Source: Litorimonas haliclonae
GTDB lineage: Bacteria; Pseudomonadota; Alphaproteobacteria; Caulobacterales; Maricaulaceae
NCBI RefSeq assembly: GCF_965138505.1
Contig: NZ_CBCSCO010000002.1
Coordinates: forward strand, 124,001 to 188,000
Direction of reading: 5' to 3'
DNA length: 64,000 nt
Below the pieces are notes generated by a model that was not told the origin of the DNA, did not search any database, and worked only from the letters and a program-made list of their open reading frames with translations. A program made the position numbers and the translations under genes. Below are positions 24,712-33,449 of the stretch, piece by piece; the stretch's first letter is position 1; each line of letters starts with the position of its first letter.

Positions 24712-25884
24712 CTAAACGCTTACCAAATTCGCTTCGGTCTCGTCGCGGTGCTTTTTAAGGTATTTCATGAAGGGCGTCCCGCCTGTGCCCACATCCGGGT
24801 CATTGCCGGCCGCTTTGCGCGATTGCTTGTTGATGTAGCTCGCCGCATATTCCAGATGGCGCGAGCGGAAATCCGCCACAGCTTGAATGTTCGCATTATA
24901 GGCTTCGACGAGTCCTTTATGTCCGGATTGGCTAACAAATTCCCGTAAATTGCTTTTAGCGCGCACGTTATCAATGAAACGGCGGTGGGACGGCGGACGA
25001 TAGATATGAAGTTGGTCGAGATAAGCCTTTAGGGGGTCGGCCGCATGACCAACACCGAGCAAGGCGTCCATGGACGGCACGATTGATGATTGCGACCCCG
25101 TTTGTCCGCGGAAAGATTGCGGCTTTCCTTCAAATTCGTCCACACCCTCATAAATAAGGCCGTTTGGAAGTGCAGGATTGTCTTTCCAACCGTGTATATA
25201 GGGGCGAACCCGCTCGAAGTAGATATAAGGGTCACAGCGTTCCGGCATACGATCAAATAAATGTTTCAAATCCACCCAAACTTTGGCCATATCTTCTAGG
25301 AGAGCTTGCGCTTTTTCGGCATCTTTCTGATCCGCAGCGTCGATTACATCACCGAAATGGGCAAGACATGCACCGGCCCGGGCTTCAATCGCGACATGGA
25401 CAAGGACGAACCAAGCTTCATCTTGTCCTGCAAGAAATTTCTGAACCATGTAAATATTGGACAAATCGATTGGACCGTTTTCATCAAACCGAGCCCAATT
25501 ATCGAGAACATAGCCACTATACGGCATGAGCGGTTGTTGCCCGATTTTTTTAGACAATGCAGTAATGGGAACTGCGAGCTTGCGGGGCAAAACTGACGGC
25601 GTCTCTGGCTCTCCCCAAACATAGGCCTGGATCATAAATGAGTAATGCACCATGGCCATTCGCGCCTCTGCGTCTGTCAAAGTGTCGACAATAGACCTGT
25701 CAAATTCGGGCAGGTTTTCGATCAGGTAAGATCTAACTTTCCCGGTTGGCATGACGTCGCATAAACGCATTGCTGTTTCTGCGGACTTTTTCAGAATTCC
25801 GCTCAATTGCACTTTGGCCGGGTCATGCCGGCAAAGAAATCCGCGTTCAGCGGACATATCGTAATCTTCAAGCTTAAGGGTCAT
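24712..25884 (-). CDS. Indoleamine 2,3-dioxygenase family protein
   Basis: 390 residues from the ATG at 25884, with a GAGG site nine bases upstream; an earlier ATG at 25908 adds eight residues. It has the all-helical IDO fold with the heme-ligand region RSRHLEYAASYI (about 345-356), preceded by the conserved FRGQTGSQSSIVPSMDALLG (about 258-277). IDO enzymes oxidise tryptophan to N-formylkynurenine with heme and dioxygen. Bacterial members include PrnB-like proteins with other substrates, so activity is not certain. An Lrp/AsnC regulator is divergently encoded 89 bases away and probably controls it. Confidence 0.88.
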   Translation of the reverse strand: MTLKLEDYDMSAERGFLCRHDPAKVQLSGILKKSAETAMRLCDVMPTGKVRSYLIENLPEFDRSIVDTLTDAEARMAMVHYSFMIQAYVWGEPETPSVLPRKLAVPITALSKKIGQQPLMPYSGYVLDNWARFDENGPIDLSNIYMVQKFLAGQDEAWFVLVHVAIEARAGACLAHFGDVIDAADQKDAEKAQALLEDMAKVWVDLKHLFDRMPERCDPYIYFERVRPYIHGWKDNPALPNGLIYEGVDEFEGKPQSFRGQTGSQSSIVPSMDALLGVGHAADPLKAYLDQLHIYRPPSHRRFIDNVRAKSNLREFVSQSGHKGLVEAYNANIQAVADFRSRHLEYAASYINKQSRKAAGNDPDVGTGGTPFMKYLKKHRDETEANLVSV

Positions 25885-25973
25885 AGCGTAAATCCTCTTT
25901 TTACACAATTATAGAGGAGTTTATCGTCAATTTCCTTGCATAATGCGTGTCTACAGTTTTATCTGTGCAATAT
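25885..25973. promoter_or_regulatory. Divergent dioxygenase / Lrp control region
   Basis: An 89-base AT-rich spacer between two divergent starts. It must hold both promoters, and, if the Lrp-family protein is autoregulated and controls the dioxygenase, its operators. A short dyad CTCTTTTTACACAATTATAGAG (GAGG/CCTC arms in part) lies next to the dioxygenase start. Confidence 0.4.
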
Positions 25974-26426
25974 ATGAAAGATATTGATAAAATTGACGCG
26001 CATATATTGCGAAGTCTTGAATTGGATGGGCGTTTATCCAATACGGAGCTCGCAAAAAAGGTTGGCTTATCCCCGTCTGCCTGCCTCCGCCGCACGCAGG
26101 ACTTGGAACGGCGCGGCGTTATCAAAGGTTACCGCGCTGTGCTTGACCGCAAACAATTAGGGGCAGGGGTCACGGTATTTGTCACCGTTGGACTATCAGA
26201 ACATTCTCGACATTATTCTAAGGGGTTCGAGAAAGCCATGCTGGCCGCGCCTGAAGTCCGTGAGTGCCATAATGTCACTGGCTCGGTCGAATATTTATTG
26301 CGGGTCGAAGTTGCAGACTTGGAAAGTTATAAAAATTTTCACCGGGATACATTGGGAACGCTGTCCCATGTCAGTTCCATGACGTCCTATATCACCCTCG
26401 ATTCACCTAAGGATATGCGGGCGTAA
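25974..26426 (+). CDS. Lrp/AsnC family transcriptional regulator
   Basis: 150 residues from the ATG at 25974; an upstream ATG at 25947 adds nine. The N-terminal winged helix is KIDAHILRSLELDGRLSNTE, then ELAKKVGLSPSACLRRTQDLE (about 4-48). The C-terminal RAM/AsnC ligand domain includes GSVEYLLRVEVADLESYKNF (about 100-119). It resembles regulators of amino-acid catabolism such as KynR and BkdR. Divergence from an IDO gene suggests it senses tryptophan or kynurenine. Its stop is two bases from the stop of the next, convergent gene. Confidence 0.92.
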   Translation: MKDIDKIDAHILRSLELDGRLSNTELAKKVGLSPSACLRRTQDLERRGVIKGYRAVLDRKQLGAGVTVFVTVGLSEHSRHYSKGFEKAMLAAPEVRECHNVTGSVEYLLRVEVADLESYKNFHRDTLGTLSHVSSMTSYITLDSPKDMRA

Positions 26427-26428
26427 CT

Positions 26429-26905
26429 TTAGTTAGCACTAGTCGTCGTGTCCGAAGTAATAACCCATTCGCCGCCAATTTTCTTAAATACCAAGGTGTA
26501 AAGTCCGGAAGCGGGTTCACCGTCTCTTTCGAGTTTCCAAGAGCCATGAACAATGGCGGCATCGGAACTAAGAACATCGACCTCATAGCCATCCGTCAGC
26601 AATTTCCCCATGATGTCCGGGTTTGGATAGCGCGTATAGTATCCGTCGCGGGTGGCCTCCCATCCTCGGCTGACTTTCCCGCCAGAGGCAAAGCGAAGCT
26701 CTGGCGATTTCCAATAGCTCTGCATAAAGGCGTCAATATCGCCGGCGCTCCAAGCCTCGTCTTGCGCGTCCAATATGGAAACAAGTTCCGCCTCAATCGC
26801 GGCTTTATCTGTTTGCGAAGACTGGCAGGCCGGCAAAGCTAAGGCAAAAAAAGCAAAGGCCAATAAAGGCCATATGGCGAGAGACTTTAAACCCTTACTC
26901 TGCAT
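26429..26905 (-). CDS. SnoaL/DUF4440-like lipoprotein
   Basis: 158 residues from the ATG at 26905, which overlaps the 3' end of bfr by 11 bases. A lipoprotein signal ends LALPACQSS (Cys about 24). The mature part, IEAELVSILDAQDEAWSAGD to about residue 150, is the cone-shaped NTF2-like fold of DUF4440/SnoaL proteins, with the pattern FMQSYWKSPELRFASGG. Role unknown; many are ketosteroid-isomerase-like or ligand-binding. It is probably the last gene of the bfr unit. Confidence 0.75.
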   Translation of the reverse strand: MQSKGLKSLAIWPLLAFAFFALALPACQSSQTDKAAIEAELVSILDAQDEAWSAGDIDAFMQSYWKSPELRFASGGKVSRGWEATRDGYYTRYPNPDIMGKLLTDGYEVDVLSSDAAIVHGSWKLERDGEPASGLYTLVFKKIGGEWVITSDTTTSAN

Positions 26906-27380
26906 TCGGTTGAGACTGGTTTTGAATATAGTTCTGTATACCGATAAGTCGGATTTGATCCTGCTGAGTTTCAAGGAAGTCGAGATGATCTTCCTCGCTC
27001 GTCAGAATTTTGGCAAATAAATCCCGCGTGACATAATCGCGGACTTTCTCGCAATATTCAACTGCGTCGCGTAAATGCGGAATAGCGATTTTTTCAAGCT
27101 TCATATCGCATTCAATAATTTCTTCGACATTCTCCCCGATGAAGATTTTGTCTAGGTCCTGAAGGTTTGGGAGGCCGTTGAGAAATAATATCCGTTCGAT
27201 AATCCAATCGGCGTGGTTCATTTCATCGATGGATTCTTCATATTCTTTGGCCGCGAGTTTGCTGATGCCCCAGTCTTTTAGCATTCTGGAGTGTAGGAAA
27301 TACTGGTTGATGGCGGTGAGTTCGTTCTTCAACGCTGTATTGAGAAGTTCAATTACTTTGGGGTCGTCGCGCATGGTCAT
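26895..27380 (-). CDS. bfr: Bacterioferritin
   Basis: 161 residues, a heme-containing ferritin that stores iron. The ferroxidase and heme residues lie in IELLNTALKNELTAINQYFLH (Glu18-type) and in the second helix pair AKEYEESIDEMNHADWIIER, with the heme-axial Met near M52 of the family. The end PHLRDAVEYCEKVRDYVTRD to EEDHLDFLETQ matches Bfr. It is followed by a lipoprotein and preceded by bfd, so iron storage and release are encoded together. Confidence 0.95.
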   Translation of the reverse strand: MTMRDDPKVIELLNTALKNELTAINQYFLHSRMLKDWGISKLAAKEYEESIDEMNHADWIIERILFLNGLPNLQDLDKIFIGENVEEIIECDMKLEKIAIPHLRDAVEYCEKVRDYVTRDLFAKILTSEEDHLDFLETQQDQIRLIGIQNYIQNQSQPNAE

Positions 27381-27476
27381 TTTCCTTCAATGAGACTGTG
27401 AAACCTGCATAGCAAAAAATGGGGAGGAGTTACAGGCGCTAAAGCGCTAAATTTAAAGGAAAGAGACGAGAGGCCT

Positions 27477-27665
27477 CTACTCTGCGGCGACAGCTGTCAC
27501 CTTAGCCGCATTGCTATTCAGACGGTCCTGAATGGAACAGGCGCATTTTCCGCAATTAAACCGCTCGCCATAATGGGCCAGCACGCAACGGGCCGTTTTT
27601 GCACCGCAGGAGGCAGCAAAGTCGACCTTTTCCGTGTTGATCTGTCTGCAGACGCAATAAATCAT
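27477..27665 (-). CDS. bfd: Bacterioferritin-associated ferredoxin
   Basis: 62 residues from the ATG at 27665. The [2Fe-2S] ligands are CVC (residues 4-6) and CGKC (about 38-41) within YCVCRQINTEKV and FNCGKCACS. Bfd donates electrons to bacterioferritin to release Fe(II). A longer reading to 27689 adds MQLLFMDF, which is not family-like. It precedes bfr by about 96 bases on the same strand. A promoter with a TTGACA box lies directly upstream (27672-27700) and would give an almost leaderless message. Confidence 0.9.
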   Translation of the reverse strand: MIYCVCRQINTEKVDFAASCGAKTARCVLAHYGERFNCGKCACSIQDRLNSNAAKVTAVAAE

Positions 27666-27671
27666 GAAATC

Positions 27672-27719
27672 CATAAACAGCAATTGCAACTGATTGTCAA
27701 TACGGTTGAGAATGATTTG
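27672..27719 (-). promoter_or_regulatory. bfd promoter with overlapping dyad
   Basis: On the minus strand, TTGACA (27695-27700) and TTTATG (27672-27677) are separated by exactly 17 bases. The -10 box ends seven bases before the bfd ATG, so transcription would begin at or next to the start codon. An imperfect dyad, TTCTCAA-N5-TTGACAA (27694-27712), overlaps the -35 box, and AT-rich Fur-like sequence continues to 27719. Iron control by a Fur, Irr or RirA-type regulator is plausible. Confidence 0.5.
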
Positions 27720-27767
27720 CAGTGTAAATTACAGGGAGCCTGCAAAAAACAGACGCAATAGCTATCT

Positions 27768-28208
27768 TCAGATCTTTTGGGCTTTTGGCGAGAATGAGAA
27801 AAGTTTCTTCAGCATAATGTTGGTCGAGGTGGGCTTTTTAAATACTGTGGAGCGGGGGAAACGTTCTTCAATCTGATATTTATCGCCATGCCCTGTATGG
27901 AAAACGAAAGGTATATTCTTCTGACGTAATTTCTCGGCGGCCGGAAAAACATCTACCCCGCGTAAATCGACATCAAGAATAGCCCCGTCAATTTCTGCGT
28001 CTTCTATAAAGCGAAGACATTCTGGCAAGTTCATACAGGTACCAGCAACTTTATGGCCGATATCTTCTATTTCCATTTCGAGCTGTAGGGCAATCAGAGC
28101 TTCGTCTTCAACGACGAGGACGCGTTTTTCGCCGATGGAGCTCGTCTCCGAATTAGTCAATTTCACCCCTGCCGAAATTTGGCGGTCAGGTTCAGTCCGT
28201 TGTTCCAT
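27768..28208 (-). CDS. Single-domain response regulator
   Basis: Up to 146 residues, containing only a receiver domain. The acidic pair is VVEDEALIA, the phosphoacceptor is Asp79 in AILDVDLRG, and the conserved Thr/His and Lys are FHTGHGD and FKKPTS. The ATG at 28208 lies inside the 3' end of the kinase gene (46-base overlap). A GTG at 28166 forms a GTGA overlap with the kinase stop and is an attractive alternative start (132 residues). No output domain is present, so it may act through protein interaction, as in FAT GUY-type regulators. Confidence 0.9.
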   Translation of the reverse strand: MEQRTEPDRQISAGVKLTNSETSSIGEKRVLVVEDEALIALQLEMEIEDIGHKVAGTCMNLPECLRFIEDAEIDGAILDVDLRGVDVFPAAEKLRQKNIPFVFHTGHGDKYQIEERFPRSTVFKKPTSTNIMLKKLFSFSPKAQKI

Positions 28209-29458
28209 TCTCTGTTTATTTCCCCATCTAGCTGACGCATACTCATCGTCATCATACGGAACCCGAACCCGGATTCTTCAAAGTGCGTGATTTTTAACGC
28301 GGAGTTTGAAGACTCGTTCCAAAAAAGCGTCACAATCACTGCTTCCGGTGTGTCACTTTCTTCAAGAGCTTCTATTTTCCATGCAACGTTAATTGAGCCG
28401 CCTTTATCCGTCGACCATGCTCCGTATTTGAGGGCATTCGTAGCAAGCTCATGCAAAAGCAGTCCAAGCGGCGTCAACGTGCTCTGAGTAAGTTCTAGAT
28501 ACGCGCCCTCTATTTTATAATCACGCGACGCAGTTTCATAGGGCGATAGGAGTGCCCGAATTAGAGTTTCCAAATCCGTCACGTCTTTATTGTCTTCCGA
28601 CACAGTAAGTGTGTGGGCACGGGAAAGGGCCAAAATACGGTCCGTAATTTTTCTTATGGCTATATCCGTATGTTTTTCATTGCGCCCGGTAAGCCTGACA
28701 ATAGAAGTGATAACCGCGAAAAGGTTCTTCACTCGATGGTTCAACTCTTTTGAGAGAAGATCAGAACGCTGACGTTCCGCATCCACTTTTTCGAGTAGAT
28801 CCAGGGTCTGATCTAAAGAGACAGCTCTGACAAAAAGATAAATAATGCAGGATAGAAGTAATAAGACGCCGCCCCCCATTGCAAGAAGCCGACGAAAGGA
28901 GCGTTTTTGAATGTCACGGGTGTTGGCCATGGAATCTTCCATTAACCCTCGTTCAATCTCATATAATGCATCAAGGTTTTGACGGATTTGACCCATAAGT
29001 GTTTTACCATCACCATTTCTGATCAGATCGACGGCTTCGACACGTCGTTCCTGTTGCGCCAAGTCCACTATCCTGACCATATCCGCAATTTTTTCCTCGG
29101 AAAGTTGCTCCACGTTGAAAATCAATTTAACTTGAACGGGTGTTTTTACGCCGTGTAACGTGGTGTTCAGGTTTTCTATCGCGGCACGGTAATCCTTAAT
29201 GCCGTCATTAAAAGCGTGGAGGTCCTCAGAGTCTTCGGAAATCACATATCCGCGTTTCGCCGTCTCGGTTTCGACCAAGGCAAGTTGTATTTGCCGAATA
29301 TTTTTTACGGTGTTGCTGGTCAGTGTGGTTTGTGCCTGCGCCGCCTCATCGGCCTTGAAGGCATCTACCGTGCCTTTAGCGCCCCAGACCAATAACATTG
29401 CAATCGCAACAACGATTGCGAGCAAGGCATGAATAGGTTTTAAGCTTTGAGTCTTCAT
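28163..29458 (-). CDS. CHASE3-containing HWE/HisKA_2-type sensor kinase
   Basis: 431 residues. Helix at about 10-26, periplasmic CHASE3-type helical bundle at about 30-185 (TAKRGYVISEDSEDLHAFND), helix at about 190-212, then a kinase of the HisKA_2/HWE type. The phosphoacceptor is His241 in KELNHRVKNLF. The ATP-binding half shows LHELATNALKYGA (Asn box) and a late ESGFGFRMMTMSMRQL. It is translationally coupled to the lone receiver downstream, and the two form a phosphorelay unit. In alphaproteobacteria such kinases often feed general stress or light responses; the signal here is unknown. Confidence 0.9.
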   Translation of the reverse strand: MKTQSLKPIHALLAIVVAIAMLLVWGAKGTVDAFKADEAAQAQTTLTSNTVKNIRQIQLALVETETAKRGYVISEDSEDLHAFNDGIKDYRAAIENLNTTLHGVKTPVQVKLIFNVEQLSEEKIADMVRIVDLAQQERRVEAVDLIRNGDGKTLMGQIRQNLDALYEIERGLMEDSMANTRDIQKRSFRRLLAMGGGVLLLLSCIIYLFVRAVSLDQTLDLLEKVDAERQRSDLLSKELNHRVKNLFAVITSIVRLTGRNEKHTDIAIRKITDRILALSRAHTLTVSEDNKDVTDLETLIRALLSPYETASRDYKIEGAYLELTQSTLTPLGLLLHELATNALKYGAWSTDKGGSINVAWKIEALEESDTPEAVIVTLFWNESSNSALKITHFEESGFGFRMMTMSMRQLDGEINREWNNGLNLTAKFRQG

Positions 29459-29612
29459 GATGAATGGCTCTCCGTCCCATTCAAAATAATCGGCTTCAGA
29501 AGTCGCATAATGTCGTTTATCGGCCTAGAATGACGCTGCGAACAATTTTGGGACAAAACCATAAAATCTTTTCGATGATTGAATAATCTACCTAGGTAAA
29601 TGTTCTCGGTAA

Positions 29613-31214
29613 CTATCCAGGCAGGCTATACGAAATCGGCGCGCCGGGGCCAAGCGGAAGACCCAAGGCAATCCAGACTACAATCAGGATAACGCCTGAA
29701 ATCAACATCCAGATGGAATAAGGGATCATCATGGCGGTCAGGCTGCCAATTCCAAACCCTTTTTGCCAGCGCTGAGCAAATACGAGGATAAGCGGGAAGT
29801 AAACCATCAAAGGCGTGATGATATTCGTCGCGCCATCGCCGACGCGATAAGCTGCGGTTGCGCCTTCGGGACTAATCCCCAAGAGCATTAACATCGGCAC
29901 AAGAACCGGGGCGAGCAGCGCCCATTTCGCACTGGCGGACCCGACAAAGAGGTTGAGAAGCCCAGTAAACAAGACAATCAGACCCAGAGCGATTGGCAGA
30001 GGCAACCCACTGGCCTCAATGCCATTGGCCCCGTGAACCGCGCTGATAAGGCCGAGATTGGACCAGTTAAACATGGCAACGAAATGCGCGGCGGCAAAAG
30101 CGAGTACGAGATAGTATCCCATATCTTTCATGGCCTCGGCCATCATATCGACCAGATCACGATGGCTTTTAATTGTCCCGGCGGCGCGGCCATAAAACCA
30201 GCCTGCGGCCAAGAACAGGATCATGAATCCTGCAACCAGAGACCGGAAAAACGGGGTCGCCGTGACGTACCATTTCTGGCCCTCAACGGCGTTTTCATCG
30301 GCCAGAAGCGGCGTGCCGGGCGCGAAAGTCATTATCGCCCAGAGGGCGCAGACACCTAAAATAGCGAAGCCTGCATGACGAAGGCCTTTTTTCTGTCCCT
30401 CTGTGAGAGGTTTATCTTCTTGGCCATATTCTTCGGCTTGGCGTTCATCGGGCACCCATTTGCCAAGGCGCGGTTCGATAATCTTGTCCGTGACATACCA
30501 AATAACGGGCAAATAGATGACCATCAAAACAGCAATGAAGTACCAGTTACCTGCAATATTCATGACCCATGTTGGATCAATTCCGGCGCCGTCTACCGCT
30601 GCCTCGGTAATTCCGAATAAGAGCGCGTCTAGCTGACCAGGAGACACATTGGCGGAGAAGCCGCCGGACACCCCGGCGAAAGCAGCCGCAATACCGGCCA
30701 TTGGATGACGCCCGACGGTGGCAAATAAAATAGCCGCCAATGGGATCATGACGACATAGCCTGCATCCGCTGCATGATTGGAGAGCATAGCGACCAGAGC
30801 CACGACCGGAGTCAGCAGATATTTCGGCGCGCCGCTAACGGCCTGGCGAATGCCGCTGGCAAACAAGCCGGAGCGTTCCGCAACGCCGGCACCGAGCATA
30901 ACAACCAGAACATAGCCGAGCGGATGGAAGTGCGTGAAAGTCTTGGGCATTTCCACCCAAAGCCGTTGAATGTTCTCCGCCGATAACAGGCTTAACGACC
31001 GAATGATAAGGGGCGAACCGTCAGAATTTTCCTGAACTGGATGATTGGCAGTAAGGCCAAACAGGCTACACATCACAGAAATGATAATAAGCAAAACAAT
31101 CAGATAGAAAAATATAAAGACCGGATCCGGGAGTTGGTTTCCGGTGCGTTCAACCCACCCTAAAAAGCCCTTTTGGGAAGAATTTTCTGAATTCGGTGTT
31201 TTTGTTTCTGCCAT
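29613..31214 (-). CDS. AbgT-family transporter
   Basis: 533 residues with about eleven to thirteen hydrophobic helices. The N-terminus GWVERTGNQLPDPVFIFFYL and the later GVAERSGLFASGIRQ and NHAADAGYVVMIPLAAILFA match AbgT, the p-aminobenzoyl-glutamate transporter family, whose members also export sulphonamides. The end WQKGFGIGSLTAMMIPYS is also family-typical. It stands alone on the minus strand upstream of the kinase/receiver pair, with a 154-base gap that I see nothing in. Confidence 0.9.
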   Translation of the reverse strand: MAETKTPNSENSSQKGFLGWVERTGNQLPDPVFIFFYLIVLLIIISVMCSLFGLTANHPVQENSDGSPLIIRSLSLLSAENIQRLWVEMPKTFTHFHPLGYVLVVMLGAGVAERSGLFASGIRQAVSGAPKYLLTPVVALVAMLSNHAADAGYVVMIPLAAILFATVGRHPMAGIAAAFAGVSGGFSANVSPGQLDALLFGITEAAVDGAGIDPTWVMNIAGNWYFIAVLMVIYLPVIWYVTDKIIEPRLGKWVPDERQAEEYGQEDKPLTEGQKKGLRHAGFAILGVCALWAIMTFAPGTPLLADENAVEGQKWYVTATPFFRSLVAGFMILFLAAGWFYGRAAGTIKSHRDLVDMMAEAMKDMGYYLVLAFAAAHFVAMFNWSNLGLISAVHGANGIEASGLPLPIALGLIVLFTGLLNLFVGSASAKWALLAPVLVPMLMLLGISPEGATAAYRVGDGATNIITPLMVYFPLILVFAQRWQKGFGIGSLTAMMIPYSIWMLISGVILIVVWIALGLPLGPGAPISYSLPG

Positions 31215-31304
31215 AGAAAAAGGGGTTAAACTATCCTAATCCCTTTGAAAAGTTTAACTTGTGTCCCCTTCACCTTTAGGAGTTAGAAATTACGCGAATG
31301 GCTT

Positions 31305-32372
31305 TTACATTTCGGCCTCGGCCCTAATCCGGGCCCGTTCGACAAGGGCCGGGTCGACATTTTCTTCGAGGCGGGCTTTTAAGGTTAATTTATCTTTGTC
31401 ATACAAATCCAAATCTGGGTTTGTTTCGCTATTCTGGATTGATTTCAAAACCCAATAATAAGCGTCTTCAAAGTTTCGCTCCACGCCTTCGCCTTTAGCA
31501 AGGGTGAAAGCATATAAAAACTGACCTTCAGGATCGCCTTTTTGCGCTGATTTTTGAAACCAGGCCGCGGCCTGTTTTTCTGACTGTTTCGTGCCAACGC
31601 CTTGATAAACTAACAGGCCGTAATCCGCCATGGCGGCGGCATGTCCGCCCTCGGCAGCAACGCGTAGCCATTTAGAAGATTTTTGCTCATCCGGAGGAAT
31701 ATTAAAATTCTCGGCATACATAACGCCGGCGATATAGGCCGCGTCGATATTTCCGCCCGCCGCCGCCTGCTCATAGGCCTTAAGCGCCGCTTTTGGATCA
31801 CTTTCAAACAAAGAATCCGCCAAGGCCTTAGTGCCTTTGGGATCGAAACTTTGTGCTGATTTTTCAAGCCAATACCGGGCCTGTTCAGGATCCGCCTTAA
31901 CGCCTTGTCCGGTGCGGTACATATCGGCGAGTGCCCGCATTGCATCTGTCCGCCCGGCGTCAGACGCGCGGGTTAGGTAAGAGACGGCTTCTATTTGAGT
32001 AACGCCGCCTTGCTGACGAATTCCCATTTCGCCCAAAGCGACCAGCGCGTCTGGATGGCCTTTGATTGCGCCGCGATCATACCACTCCCGGGCGGCTTTC
32101 AAATCTATTCGGCCCGTTTCGCCTTTACGGAGAATATGCCCCACCATGACGGCGGCGTCAGAACTTCCGGCTCGGGCGGCGGTTTTGGCAAGGCTGAGCG
32201 CGGTATCTATTTTTCCGCCTTGATAGGCCTCAAGAGCGGCTTCGAAATTGGCTTGGCTTTCCACCGTATTGATAACGGGCTCTGCATAGGCAGGAGAAAG
32301 ACTTACGCTTGCCCCGAGCACAGCGCAGAGAGCTGCGAGACCGCTTTGGCGGGCCCATCTCTGTAGTTCCAT
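31305..32372 (-). CDS. Secreted Sel1-repeat protein
   Basis: 355 residues from the ATG at 32372; an earlier frame is inside thiE and unlikely. A signal peptide (about residues 1-27, ending AYA-EP) precedes seven or more Sel1-type helical repeats, such as AAMVGHILRKGETGRIDLKA and ADMYRTGQGVKADPEQARYW. Sel1 repeats mediate protein-protein contacts, often in the periplasm. The start lies inside the 3' end of thiE (70-base overlap), which is unusually long. Partner and role are unknown. Confidence 0.82.
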   Translation of the reverse strand: MELQRWARQSGLAALCAVLGASVSLSPAYAEPVINTVESQANFEAALEAYQGGKIDTALSLAKTAARAGSSDAAVMVGHILRKGETGRIDLKAAREWYDRGAIKGHPDALVALGEMGIRQQGGVTQIEAVSYLTRASDAGRTDAMRALADMYRTGQGVKADPEQARYWLEKSAQSFDPKGTKALADSLFESDPKAALKAYEQAAAGGNIDAAYIAGVMYAENFNIPPDEQKSSKWLRVAAEGGHAAAMADYGLLVYQGVGTKQSEKQAAAWFQKSAQKGDPEGQFLYAFTLAKGEGVERNFEDAYYWVLKSIQNSETNPDLDLYDKDKLTLKARLEENVDPALVERARIRAEAEM

Positions 32373-32938
32373 ACGCCCGAACACACCGCGATAAAATCCG
32401 CGCCCGCCTCTATCACTTGTTTCGCATTGTCCACCGTGATGCCGCCTATGGCGACGCTGGGGATGACGACGGCTTCTTGCCACCATTGCAAAATCTCCAA
32501 TTCTGCGCGGGTTTTTGGGTCTTTAGTGGACGTGTCAAAAAACGCGCCGAAGGCCACATAATCCGCGCCTGCTTCCGCAGCCTCAAAAGCGAGGCTCTTG
32601 GCATTATGACAGGTCACGCCAATAATCGCATCCCCGCCCAACAGTTCACGAGATGAAAAATAGTCCATATCGTCCTGTCCGATATGAGCGCCATCTGCCC
32701 CTATTGCGTCGACTAAATCCGGCCGATCATTCATCAGGACATCAACGCCATATTGATGACAGAGAGGCACAATCGCTTTCCCAGCCTGAATGAGAGCTGA
32801 ATCGTTTAAGTCTTTCAAACGGATTTGCAGACAGGCGACAGGGGCTGCGGATAAAGCCGCCTCTAATTCTTCTAAAAACGCGCCGATGTCCGGGATAGCA
32901 GGGGGCGTAAGCAGGTAAATTTGACAAATATCGTTCAT
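32303..32938 (-). CDS. thiE: Thiamine-phosphate synthase
   Basis: 211 residues, a TIM barrel that joins HMP-PP and thiazole phosphate. Hallmarks are LQIRLKDLND (about 37-46), DVLMNDRPDLVDAIGADGAH (about 65-84), IGVTCHNAKS (about 104-113) with the pyrophosphate-binding Ser/Thr region FFDTSTK, and IPSVAIGGI. The end VCSGVWNYRDGPAKAV is family-like. No other thi genes are adjacent and no TPP riboswitch is seen upstream. It is 11 bases from the csaA-like gene. Confidence 0.92.
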   Translation of the reverse strand: MNDICQIYLLTPPAIPDIGAFLEELEAALSAAPVACLQIRLKDLNDSALIQAGKAIVPLCHQYGVDVLMNDRPDLVDAIGADGAHIGQDDMDYFSSRELLGGDAIIGVTCHNAKSLAFEAAEAGADYVAFGAFFDTSTKDPKTRAELEILQWWQEAVVIPSVAIGGITVDNAKQVIEAGADFIAVCSGVWNYRDGPAKAVSQLSALCSGQA

Positions 32939-32949
32939 CTATGTCTCAC

Positions 32950-33297
32950 TTAGGCCAGTTTCGATCCATTGGGGGTTTTGCTATCCGGACTGAACAGGAC
33001 AATTGCGCCGTCCTCATTCGGAAAGCCCAAGGTCAGGACTTCTGACATAAGGGGGCCAATTTGACGAGGCGGGAAATTGACGACCGCCGCGACCTGCTTA
33101 CCGACAATCTGGTCTGGCGAGTAGAGGTCTGTGATTTGCGCTGAGGATTTTTTAATACCGATTTCCGGCCCGAAATCGATTTGCATTTTAATCGCGGGTT
33201 TGCGGGCTTCGGGAAAGGGCTCTGCTTTCACAATAGTCCCTATTCGGATGTCCACTTTCAAAAAAGTCTCAAAATCGGTTTCAGCTATCTGGGTCAT
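32950..33297 (-). CDS. tRNA-binding CsaA/YgjH-like protein
   Basis: 115 residues with the OB-fold tRNA-binding domain of the CsaA/MetG-C group. The signature FLKVDIRIGTIVKAEPFPEAR (about 12-32) and a later VAAVVNFPPRQIGPLMSEVL are diagnostic. Bacterial CsaA has been linked to protein export and tRNA binding. It heads a small unit with thiE and the Sel1 gene. Confidence in the fold is high; the exact role is less sure. Confidence 0.9.
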   Translation of the reverse strand: MTQIAETDFETFLKVDIRIGTIVKAEPFPEARKPAIKMQIDFGPEIGIKKSSAQITDLYSPDQIVGKQVAAVVNFPPRQIGPLMSEVLTLGFPNEDGAIVLFSPDSKTPNGSKLA

Positions 33298-33449
33298 GAC
33301 TGGCTTATGATTGATTTCCTTGGGCCGCGTCCAGTCCCTAATATAGACTAATTTTGTGTTTCAGCGTCAAAGCTGCCGGGGCGGCAGAAAGACTTGATTA
33401 AATAGAGCGATGTGAGAACATAAACAAAAGCGTTCTTTCGGAGTTTATT

